Assembly: GCA_021648755.1 (NCBI GenBank)
Contig: JAKISG010000028.1
Coordinates: forward strand, 1 to 29,749
Direction of reading: 5' to 3'
DNA length: 29,749 bases
Source: Flavobacteriaceae bacterium
GTDB lineage: Bacteria; Bacteroidota; Bacteroidia; Flavobacteriales; Flavobacteriaceae
How positions within the stretch are numbered: position 1 is the stretch's first letter; every line of letters begins with the position of its first letter. Made by a program: the position numbers and the translations under genes. The notes under the pieces were generated by a model that worked only from the letters and a program-made list of their open reading frames with translations, made no database searches and was not told the origin of the DNA. Shown here in pieces: positions 15,812 to 23,164 of this stretch.

Positions 15812-16933
15812 ATGAATTTAGAGGAAGAAGGACAAATAAAGATTATTAATACGATAAAAATACTTCTTCACAAAAAGAATAAAAACATATTTGAAAATAT
15901 TGATTTTGAGAATGATTCAATATTTTTGGAACCTATTATATTTGTGCTTTTTAATAACAAGTTTAATAGAAATGTTGAGTTTAAAATTCTTGAGGAGATT
16001 TTACAAGGACATTATTTTAAGAATAAAAATGTAAAAATAAACTATATTTTTAATGAGAAAGGTATAGCATACTTACCTAATTTAGGTTATATCAAAAGAG
16101 GTGAAAATAAACCATTCGAAACTATTTATTTAATTAAAAACACTAAAATTGAATTGTTAAAATATCCAATAAAATTATTAAATAATATTTTTATTAATGC
16201 CTCTAATGGAAATATTGATTCTTCTAATTGTAATATTAATAATGAATTGTATAAAACGAATATAGAGTATTTGTCTAATGCAATGAAATATATCAAACAA
16301 AGTTCAAAAAAACAATTTGAATCGATAGAGCAATGTTGTAAAAAAATTGTTTTATTTAAAACAAATCCAAAAAACACTAATTCATTTACTACAATTAATG
16401 CACATGGTATTGCATTTTTAAATGTTTATCAAGATGATTATGATGAAGTCTTTTTTGTAGACGATATTGCACATCAAACTGGTCATATTATCTTAAATAC
16501 AATTCTGTTTAAGAATAAGTTATTTTTTAAAATTAATGAATATGAAGAAGTTGAAATAATATTAAAAGAAAAAGACCATAGAAATGTAAAAATATTAATA
16601 CATGCCTTGTATACCTATTATACAACTTTTGTTTGTCTTGATAATTGCATTTCAGAAAACTTATTCAATAAAAGTCAAAACAAAGAAGCAATAGCAAGAA
16701 TTGGTTTTTATTTACGGAAATGCACAATTGATTTAACTAAATTTGAAAAAATTATTACTCTATATAATGGAATTGATAACGTACTTACAGATAATGGCGC
16801 TAAATTTTATTTATCGATAAAAAACAAATATATTGAAATATTTGCTAAGTGGAAAGATGCAATTTTAAAATACAATTATAAAAATCAACCTTACAATTTT
16901 GAAAACAAAAAATTCATAAAACTTAATAAATAA
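15812..16933 (+). CDS. Putative RiPP-modifying protein with HQxxH motif, module 2
   Basis: 373 aa, no signal peptide. It is a diverged paralogue of the protein at 8610, with shared landmarks: LEPIIF near 40, EILQG near 62, IAYLPNLGY near 85, and the motif VDDIAHQTGH with His221, Gln222 and His225. A later His264 sits in HRNVKILIHALYT. The same Glu-to-Gln change in the HExxH-like motif in both proteins suggests selection for Gln rather than damage. Identity to the module-1 protein is low by eye, unlike the nearly identical exporters, so each has probably diverged with its own precursor. It lies 6 bp before a small lipoprotein gene. The reaction is unknown. Confidence 0.5.
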   Translation: MNLEEEGQIKIINTIKILLHKKNKNIFENIDFENDSIFLEPIIFVLFNNKFNRNVEFKILEEILQGHYFKNKNVKINYIFNEKGIAYLPNLGYIKRGENKPFETIYLIKNTKIELLKYPIKLLNNIFINASNGNIDSSNCNINNELYKTNIEYLSNAMKYIKQSSKKQFESIEQCCKKIVLFKTNPKNTNSFTTINAHGIAFLNVYQDDYDEVFFVDDIAHQTGHIILNTILFKNKLFFKINEYEEVEIILKEKDHRNVKILIHALYTYYTTFVCLDNCISENLFNKSQNKEAIARIGFYLRKCTIDLTKFEKIITLYNGIDNVLTDNGAKFYLSIKNKYIEIFAKWKDAILKYNYKNQPYNFENKKFIKLNK

Positions 16934-16939
16934 ACTAGA

Positions 16940-17275
16940 ATGAAAAAACTTACAACTATTTTACTGATATTTATTGTGCTAATATCATGTGGTCAAACAA
17001 ACAGTAAAGAAGAAATAATTAGTGAAGAAAAAACGGTTAGTGAAGAAGAAATAATTAAAAAGTATGTGACAAATGGTGCTAAAAAATTTAATTATACATT
17101 TCAAATGAATGAATATCAAAAATGTTTAGATGACGGGTTAAAAGTTGATAGTACTATTGCATATTTATGGCAACAAAAAGCAATGCCCTATTTTAAAGCA
17201 AAAAAGTATGAGGTTGGAATGAAATATCTTGAGCATAATGTTATTTATGAAGTTTATCCATATCAAAAAAAATGA
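16940..17275 (+). CDS. Small lipoprotein, TPR-like and possibly truncated
   Basis: 111 aa. The signal MKKLTTILLIFIVLISC gives a lipidated Cys17, followed by a Glu-rich linker. One TPR-like helix pair can be read (YQKCLDDGLKVDSTIAYLW, then AMPYFKAKKYEVGMKYLEHN). Related flavobacterial TPR lipoproteins, as I remember them, are more than twice as long, so the abrupt end (VYPYQKK) may reflect truncation. It occupies the slot just before the exporter that is taken by an amidohydrolase lipoprotein in module 1 and a secreted ChaN-like protein in module 3. A role in immunity is possible but unproven. Confidence 0.5.
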   Translation: MKKLTTILLIFIVLISCGQTNSKEEIISEEKTVSEEEIIKKYVTNGAKKFNYTFQMNEYQKCLDDGLKVDSTIAYLWQQKAMPYFKAKKYEVGMKYLEHNVIYEVYPYQKK

Positions 17276-17288
17276 ATAAATAGATAAA

Positions 17289-19481
17289 ATGAAAAAAAAT
17301 AAATTTTATTTTTTCAGACAATTAGATAATAAAGATTGTGGTTCAACTTGCCTAAGAATGGTTGCCAAATTTCATGGAAAAAATTTTTCAAGAGAGTTTT
17401 TACGTAATAGTGCAGGTATCACTAAACAAGGTGTTACTATGGCTGGTATTGCAGATGCTGCCGAAATTATAGAAATGCGTACTCTTGGTATGCGTATTTC
17501 TTTAGAAAGTCTAGTAACTGAAGCACCAACACCTTTTATAGTGCCTTGGCGACAAAAGCATTTTGTGGTAGTTTATAAAACAAGTAAAACAAAAATTTAT
17601 GTGGCAGATCCAGCAGAAGGCTTATTGGAATACTCACATAATGATTTTGCAGATGCTTGGACTAATACTAGTGATGGCAATGGTTTTGTTTTATTGTTAG
17701 AACCAAATACTAAATTCTATAGTTTAAAAGAAGATACTACAAAAACAAAAGGGTTTTCATTTTTATATCCTTATGCAAGACCATATAAAAAATTATTTTA
17801 TCAACTTTTTATTGGTTTATTAGTTGGGATTGCAGTGCAGTTTATGACACCATTTTTAATGCAATCTATTGTAGATTTTGGTGTTAATACTCGAAACATA
17901 CCATTTATCTATATCCTACTTATTGCACAATTAGTACTATTTGCATCGCAAACTATTGTTCGTGTTTTTAGGGAATGGTTATTACTGCATATTACAAGTC
18001 GATTTCATATAAAAATGATTTCAGATTTTTTATATAAAATGTTAAAATTACCAATTTCTTTTTTTGAAACTAGGAATACAGGTGAACATTTACAACGAAT
18101 ACAAGACCATAACAGGATTCAGAATTTCGTGTCTTCATCTACTTTTAGTATGGTTTACTCTATTATACTATTTGTAGTTTTTAATTTTGTTTTAGCATTT
18201 TATAATTTAAAAATATTTTTCGTTTTTATTATAGGTGCATTTTTATATGTTGGTTGGACATTTTTCTTTTTAAAGCGTAGAGCAGAATTAGACTTTAAAC
18301 GTTTTGATGAATTATCTGATAGTCAAACTTCATTAGTTCAAATAATTAATGGTGTTAAAGAAATAAAAATCAACAACTCACAACGAAAAAATCGTTGGAA
18401 ATGGGAGCAAATACAAATAAGTCTTTTTAAAACTTCCATTAGTTCTTTAAAATTAGCACAATATCAATCTATTGGTTCAAATTCAATTAATGAGTTAAAG
18501 AATATAACCATTACATTTTTATCAGCAACAGCAGTTGTAAATGGCGATATTACATTAGGTATGATGCTATCTATACAATATATTGTTGGTCAATTAAATA
18601 TGCCATTAAGTAACTTTATTAGTTTTATACAAGTTTGGCAAGATGCTAAAATTAGTTTAGAGCGACTTTGGCAAGTGCATTCTAAAAATGATGAAGATGA
18701 TTTAAACGATAATAAAGTAAAAGAGTTACCAAATAATAAAGATATTATTATAAAAAATTTATCTTTTAGATATGGTGGAAAATCGACACCATTTGTACTG
18801 AAAAAAATTAACTGCATAATACCACAAGGTAGAACAACTGCGATAGTTGGTGCAAGTGGTAGTGGTAAGACAACTTTATTAAAATTACTATTAAAGTTTA
18901 ATGAACCAACAAAAGGTGTTATTAATATTGGTAATGATGATTTAAAAAACATACATAATGATTTTTGGCGACAAAATTGTGGTGCTGTAATGCAGGATAC
19001 TTTTATTTTTAACGATACCATTGCAGGTAATATTTCAGAATCTGAACAGAATGAAATTATTGATAGGAAAAAATTAAAAATGGCTTCTTTTATTTCTAAT
19101 ATAGAACCATTTATTCAAAAATTACCTAATAAATTTAATACTGAATTAGGAACGTCTGGTATAAGATTAAGTGGCGGACAAGAGCAGCGTATTATGATTG
19201 CAAGGGCAGTTTATAAAAACCCTTTTTATGTGTTTTTTGATGAAGCAACAAGTGCTTTAGATGCAAATAATGAAAAAGTTATTATGGAAAACTTAAATAA
19301 TTTTTTAAAAGATAGAACTTCTATAATTGTAGCACATCGTTTAAGTACGGTTAAAAATGCAGATAATATTATTGTTTTAGAAGATGGTGAAATTGTTGAG
19401 CAAGGAAATCATGAACAGTTAACCACTAAAAGAGGTAAATACTATGAATTGGTTAAAAATCAATTAGAATTAGGTAATTAA
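17289..19481 (+). CDS. Peptidase-containing ABC exporter (PCAT, C39 domain), module 2
   Basis: 730 aa. The domain order matches the module-1 exporter: C39 protease (Cys17 in DNKDCGSTC, His in RQKHF, Asp in ADPAEG), six membrane helices, and an ATPase with GASGSGKTTL, LSGGQEQR, FFDEATSALD and AHRLST. Most of the gene is identical in DNA to copy 1. The first 30 codons and the patch 18522-18707 (end of the membrane domain and linker, with SKNDEDDLNDN replacing SKEDEDAIKDN) differ. It should export and trim precursor B and, since the leaders are the same, possibly precursor A. HlyD follows after 1 bp. Confidence 0.95.
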   Translation: MKKNKFYFFRQLDNKDCGSTCLRMVAKFHGKNFSREFLRNSAGITKQGVTMAGIADAAEIIEMRTLGMRISLESLVTEAPTPFIVPWRQKHFVVVYKTSKTKIYVADPAEGLLEYSHNDFADAWTNTSDGNGFVLLLEPNTKFYSLKEDTTKTKGFSFLYPYARPYKKLFYQLFIGLLVGIAVQFMTPFLMQSIVDFGVNTRNIPFIYILLIAQLVLFASQTIVRVFREWLLLHITSRFHIKMISDFLYKMLKLPISFFETRNTGEHLQRIQDHNRIQNFVSSSTFSMVYSIILFVVFNFVLAFYNLKIFFVFIIGAFLYVGWTFFFLKRRAELDFKRFDELSDSQTSLVQIINGVKEIKINNSQRKNRWKWEQIQISLFKTSISSLKLAQYQSIGSNSINELKNITITFLSATAVVNGDITLGMMLSIQYIVGQLNMPLSNFISFIQVWQDAKISLERLWQVHSKNDEDDLNDNKVKELPNNKDIIIKNLSFRYGGKSTPFVLKKINCIIPQGRTTAIVGASGSGKTTLLKLLLKFNEPTKGVINIGNDDLKNIHNDFWRQNCGAVMQDTFIFNDTIAGNISESEQNEIIDRKKLKMASFISNIEPFIQKLPNKFNTELGTSGIRLSGGQEQRIMIARAVYKNPFYVFFDEATSALDANNEKVIMENLNNFLKDRTSIIVAHRLSTVKNADNIIVLEDGEIVEQGNHEQLTTKRGKYYELVKNQLELGN

Positions 19482-19482
19482 G

Positions 19483-20775
19483 ATGGAAGAAATAAAAGAC
19501 GAACTTAATATTTATAGTGAAGGTGTTAGAGATGTGCTTTCAGAACCGCCAAAATCAATTTTTAGATGGGGAAATACAATTTTATTAGTTTTTATTGGTG
19601 TTGTAATATTTCTGTCTTGGTTAATAAAGTATCCAGAGATTGTAACTGCAAGAGCATTATTAACCACAGAAATACCGCCACAAAAAGAATATGCAAAAGT
19701 AACAGGTAAAATAGATTCTTTATTTGTACGAAATTATCAAGAAGTAACAAAAAATACAGCTTTGGCACTTATTGAGAATACGGCTAACTTTAATGATGTG
19801 ATTAAATTAAAATCTATAATTGATACCTTAAAAATTAATCGTAATTCATTTTATTTTCCGTTAGATAGTTTGCCAATGCTTTTTTTAGGCGAAATAGAAA
19901 CAGACTTTTCATTATTTGAGAATAGTTATGTTCAATATATTTTAAACAAAGATTCTAAATCTTTTGAAGGTAATGATTTAACTAATAAATTTTCATTATC
20001 ACAATTAAAATTAAGATTAGCAACATTAAATAACCAAAAAAGCATCAATAAAAAAGAACTTTTTTTTAAGAAAAAAGATTTAAAAAGAAATGAAGTTTTA
20101 TTTAATAAAGGAATTATTTCAGAAAGAGATTTTGAAAATAAAAAGTTAGAAGTTTTATTAGCCGAAAGAAATTATAAAAATATTATTGTTTCAATTTCTC
20201 AAACTAGAGAAAATATAAGTAATGGTAATAATCGAAAAGAGCAAAATATAATAGACAATACTAGAACAGAAATTAATTTATTAAAAGCAGTTATTCAATC
20301 CTTTGACCAATTAAAAAAGAGCATTAAAGATTGGGAATTGCGGTATTTATTTAAATCTAATATTAGAGGTAATGTTTCGTTTATGAAAATTTGGAGCAAA
20401 AACCAAACTATAAATAATGGCGATTTTATTTTTACAATAATTCCAAAAGAGCATTCATCTTATGTAGTAAAACTTCAAGCACCATTAATAAACTCTGGTA
20501 AATTAAAAGTTGGTCAAGTTGTAAATATTAGATTGAGTGGTTACCCAGATAATGAATTTGGTTTGTTAAAAGGTAAAGTTAAAGAAATATCATTAATACC
20601 AAGTAATGAGGGTTTGTATTTATTAGATGTTGAATTACCAAATAAACTTATTACAACATTTGGAATTGAAATTGAATTTAAACAAGAAATGCAAGGTACA
20701 GCTGAAATTATTACTGAGGATTTAAGGTTAATAGAGCGTATTTTTCATCAGTTTAGAGAAATATTTAATAAGTAG
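19483..20775 (+). CDS. HlyD-family membrane fusion protein, module 2
   Basis: 430 aa, identical by eye to the module-1 protein at 13293, with the same membrane helix, lipoyl-like halves and coiled coil. A fully identical DNA sequence beside a more diverged tailoring gene implies a recent duplication or ongoing gene conversion. The two modules can share fusion subunits freely. Confidence 0.93.
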   Translation: MEEIKDELNIYSEGVRDVLSEPPKSIFRWGNTILLVFIGVVIFLSWLIKYPEIVTARALLTTEIPPQKEYAKVTGKIDSLFVRNYQEVTKNTALALIENTANFNDVIKLKSIIDTLKINRNSFYFPLDSLPMLFLGEIETDFSLFENSYVQYILNKDSKSFEGNDLTNKFSLSQLKLRLATLNNQKSINKKELFFKKKDLKRNEVLFNKGIISERDFENKKLEVLLAERNYKNIIVSISQTRENISNGNNRKEQNIIDNTRTEINLLKAVIQSFDQLKKSIKDWELRYLFKSNIRGNVSFMKIWSKNQTINNGDFIFTIIPKEHSSYVVKLQAPLINSGKLKVGQVVNIRLSGYPDNEFGLLKGKVKEISLIPSNEGLYLLDVELPNKLITTFGIEIEFKQEMQGTAEIITEDLRLIERIFHQFREIFNK

Positions 20776-20787
20776 TTAGTATCTTTG

Positions 20788-20946
20788 ATGCTAATAAAAG
20801 ACATTGAAGAAATCATATCAGAATTTACCAAATCTAAATTTAAAGAATTTGATTTGACAATTATTTCAAAAGAAAATAGAAGTAAAGCACTTATTTTTGA
20901 AACCATCATAAACAACAAAAAACAAGAAATTATAGTTCTCAAATAA
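20788..20946 (+). CDS. Small conserved ORF after HlyD, module 2 (52 aa)
   Basis: Identical to the ORF at 14598, with the same TATCTTTG box directly upstream. Because it lies inside the recent duplication, its conservation here adds no independent evidence for coding. The module-3 relative is the informative comparison. Confidence 0.4.
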   Translation: MLIKDIEEIISEFTKSKFKEFDLTIISKENRSKALIFETIINNKKQEIIVLK

Positions 20947-21004
20947 TTAAATATCTATAAATACACGATTCTCCTACCTAAAACAATAACTATATTTGTA
21001 CTAT

Positions 21005-21368
21005 AATGTCTGCGTTATGTTACTTTGCTTTAGTTCACGCGTTAATATTTTATTTTTGTGTTCATGAATCTCGTTCCTCGATTTGGTACAGTGGTTAAAA
21101 AAGAATTTACATTTCTTTATTTTTTCTTCTAAAATGTTTCTAAAAAATGGTAATGAAATGCGGAGCATTCACGAAAACTAAAAACAAAATATTAACGCTT
21201 GAGAAATCAATAAAATTGATTCACGACTTCAAATATTAAATAATAGAGCAGGAGTAAAACACTTATTTTGGGTTAGGGCAGAAGTGTGGAGCAAAACCGA
21301 AGTATGAGGTTCACGATTTCAAAAACATAAAATATAAAAACATGAGTAAATGTGTGTGGAGTGGTTTT
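21005..21368. repeat. Repeat R3, regulator 3' flank with palindromic insert
   Basis: This 427-bp interval between the 52-aa ORF and the module-3 regulator has no supported gene. It is nearly identical to R2, with a handful of substitutions (for example TACAGTGG for TACATTGG, and CAGAAGTGTGG for CAGAAACGTAG, where R3 matches R1). The inverted repeat arms lie at 21039-21069 and 21167-21198. Confidence 0.75.
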
Positions 21369-21373
21369 ATAAA

Positions 21374-21613
21374 TTATAATTCGTTACTTCTAAAAAAGTC
21401 TATAACATCAATTTTTAAGGCTTTAGATAATTTAAAAACGGTTTTTAATGAAGTGTAAATTTCAGCACGCTCGATTCTACCTACTTGGTTTATAGGTATA
21501 TCAGCATCATTTGCTAAATTTTCTTGAGATAAATTGTTTTTAAGTCTAATTTCTTTTAAACGATTACCAAAAAATTTAATGAATAATATTTCTTCATTTT
21601 CAATCACATTCAA
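21374..21613 (-). CDS. XRE-family transcriptional regulator, module 3
   Basis: 79 aa, almost entirely a Cro/C1-type helix-turn-helix: NRLKEIRLKNNLSQENLAND is helices 1-2 and IPINQVGRIERAE the recognition region, closed by LSKALKIDVIDFF. It is divergent from the precursor at 21757, with a palindrome AACACATATTTGTGTT 28 bp upstream of its own start, the likely operator. It is the intact version of the frameshifted regulator in module 2 and may control both modules. There is no ligand-binding domain, so a signal would have to act through another factor or by autoregulation. Confidence 0.85.
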   Translation of the reverse strand: MNVIENEEILFIKFFGNRLKEIRLKNNLSQENLANDADIPINQVGRIERAEIYTSLKTVFKLSKALKIDVIDFFRSNEL

Positions 21614-21640
21614 AAATGAGTATTATTATAAAATTTTATA

Positions 21641-21656
21641 AACACATATTTGTGTT
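21641..21656. promoter_or_regulatory. Candidate operator, perfect palindrome (module 3)
   Basis: AACACA TATT TGTGTT is a perfect 6-bp inverted repeat with a 4-base centre, in the divergent promoter region between the regulator and precursor C. The module-2 counterpart differs by one base; module 1, with another regulator, lacks it. Confidence 0.5.
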
Positions 21657-21700
21657 ATTTAAAAATAAATTGTATTATTGTCATGATATTAATTTATCAA

Positions 21701-21740
21701 AAGCGGAAACCGAAAAGCTTATTATTAAAAGAGTAGGTAA
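21701..21740 (+). promoter_or_regulatory. Conserved structured leader element, module 3
   Basis: AAGC (21701-21704) pairs with GCTT (21717-21720) around GGAAACCGAAAA, and GAGTAGGTAA follows at 21731-21740. The loop is identical to module 1, although the precursor and enzymes downstream are unrelated. This argues that the element regulates expression rather than belonging to a particular peptide family. Confidence 0.5.
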
Positions 21741-21756
21741 CTAAAATTTTTATATT

Positions 21757-21906
21757 ATGAAAAAATTAAGTTTTTTTAAAAGTAAAGAGATTAAGTCTAA
21801 TTTAATTGCTAACAATGGTGGTTGTTTTCAAACAGAAACTACTTGTGAAGCACAATGTGGAGAAACAATTTGGGATGGTTTGAAAACAGATCACATACCA
21901 AAATAG
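21757..21906 (+). CDS. RiPP precursor peptide C (grasp-with-SPASM type, 49 aa)
   Basis: 49 aa. The leader MKKLSFFKSKEIKSNLIANN ends in GG (residues 21-22), and the 27-residue core starts CFQTETTCEAQCGE and ends DGLKTDHIPK. Three Cys and several Thr, Lys, Glu and Asp residues could form side-chain ester or amide links, as expected for ATP-grasp-modified peptides. The leader is unrelated to precursors A and B apart from the GG end. The ATP-grasp, small-protein and SPASM genes follow at once. The C39 exporter at 25392 is the likely leader peptidase. Confidence 0.75.
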   Translation: MKKLSFFKSKEIKSNLIANNGGCFQTETTCEAQCGETIWDGLKTDHIPK

Positions 21907-21923
21907 CGTTAATTTTCTTATAG

Positions 21924-21958
21924 AAGGTTGTTGAACAATAGCAACCTTTTATTTTTTT
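21924..21958 (+). terminator. Terminator after precursor C
   Basis: AAGGTTG (21924-21930) pairs with CAACCTT (21942-21948), and TTATTTTTTT follows. It separates the precursor from its maturation genes, as in the other two modules. Confidence 0.75.
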
Positions 21959-22002
21959 AATTAATTTAGGTAGATAGAATTAACAATAATATTAGATTTT
22001 TC

Positions 22003-22989
22003 ATGATATTAATATTGAGTAAAAATAATACTGAAAAGACTACAAACATAGTTATTGATTATCTTAAAAGTTATAATGTTAACTTTTTTAGATTAAATGG
22101 AAGTGACTTATATAATGGTAATGTTAAAATTGATTTTCAAATTAATAATAATGGTTGGTCTTTTGTAATAAATTATAAAAATTTAATTATTAGAAGTGAA
22201 GATGTAAAAGCAATATGGTTTAGAAGAAATTTCTCAAATGATGTAGATAATATTTTAGGCAAAAATAAAAATTTGACAATTTTAAATCAATATTTAAGAA
22301 GTGAAGTTTTTGAAATTTATAAATTGTTAGAGTATTCTATAAATGATGCTTTTTGGTTAAATACAATTTTAAATACCGAAAATAATAAATTTTTATTTCT
22401 TGCTAAAGCAAAAGAAAGCAAATTATTAGTTCCTAATTCATTTGTCACAAATAATAATTGGTATCTAAACAAACAACTTAAGAAAAGTTCATTTATAACT
22501 AAACCTTGTACAAATGGTTTTTTATATATTGATAAAAATACTAAATCATTTTCAATAAATGTTGAAAGAATAAAAAAAAAACCAACACAAGAGATGTTTT
22601 TTCCTTCGTTTTGTCAACAGGAAATTGTTAGTGAATATGAATTAAGGGTTTTTTACCTATGCGGTAAAACTTATGCAATTCAAATAAACAATAAATTTGA
22701 GAAAAATGGAGAGGTTGATAGTAGAAAAGTTAGCAGAAATGAAAATTTACGCATTTCAAAATATGAATTACCAAAATATTTAAGAAACAATATTGATGTA
22801 TTCATGAAAAAAATTAATTTAAATAGTGGTTCATTAGATTTTATTAAGACAGTACAAAATGAATATTATTTTTTAGAAGTAAATCCTGTAGGTCAAATAG
22901 ATAACGTATCAAAAAGAGGTTATTATAATATTGAAGAAGATATTGCAAAATTATTATATGAAAAAACTAAATCAAATATTAGAGATTGA
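22003..22989 (+). CDS. gwsG: ATP-grasp peptide maturase of a grasp-with-SPASM system
   Basis: 328 aa. The N-terminal pre-ATP-grasp region (MILILSKNNTEKTTNIVIDY, then IWFRRNF) is typical of graspetide ligases and of GwsG. The ATP-grasp fold follows: SSFITKPCTNG, QQEIVSEYELRVFYLCGKTY, and the metal-binding end SLDFIKT...YYFLEVNPVGQ with Asp, Glu and Asn. Such enzymes use ATP to activate Asp/Glu side chains of the precursor and form omega-ester or omega-amide bonds with Thr/Ser or Lys. The start is 97 bp after precursor C, with a terminator between them. It overlaps the next small gene by 32 bp. Confidence 0.85.
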   Translation: MILILSKNNTEKTTNIVIDYLKSYNVNFFRLNGSDLYNGNVKIDFQINNNGWSFVINYKNLIIRSEDVKAIWFRRNFSNDVDNILGKNKNLTILNQYLRSEVFEIYKLLEYSINDAFWLNTILNTENNKFLFLAKAKESKLLVPNSFVTNNNWYLNKQLKKSSFITKPCTNGFLYIDKNTKSFSINVERIKKKPTQEMFFPSFCQQEIVSEYELRVFYLCGKTYAIQINNKFEKNGEVDSRKVSRNENLRISKYELPKYLRNNIDVFMKKINLNSGSLDFIKTVQNEYYFLEVNPVGQIDNVSKRGYYNIEEDIAKLLYEKTKSNIRD

Positions 22990-23164
22990 TAATAAAGTAA
23001 ATCGTTGTTTTCCAATTATATTTTATAATTCAGAATTATTAGAATTGTCTAAAGCAAAACAGGATTATGAAAATAAGATACAATTCACAGATGAATATAT
23101 TGAATATTATAGAGAGAAAAACTATACTATAATGCCTGAAAATTTAATATCTAAAATAGTTTAA
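22958..23164 (+). CDS. Small protein between gwsG and gwsS
   Basis: 68 aa from ATG 22958; a TTG at 22931 would give nine more residues but lies deeper inside gwsG. The sequence MKKLNQILEIDNKVNRCFPI, with YENKIQFTDEYIEYYREKN, is charged and helical. It has no signal or membrane segment and no domain that I recognise. Overlap with gwsG (32 bp) and with the gwsS ATG (1 bp) implies translational coupling. A role as adaptor or leader-binding partner of the maturases is possible. Confidence 0.6.
   Translation: MKKLNQILEIDNKVNRCFPIIFYNSELLELSKAKQDYENKIQFTDEYIEYYREKNYTIMPENLISKIV

Noticed and set aside
18590..19021. Antisense ORFs over the exporter ATPase regions (also 12439-12831)
   Set aside because: They mirror strongly conserved ABC coding sequence and show no independent domain or start signals.
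22931..22957. TTG start for the small protein between gwsG and gwsS
   Set aside because: The ATG at 22958 shortens the overlap with gwsG and starts with the natural-looking MKKLNQILE.
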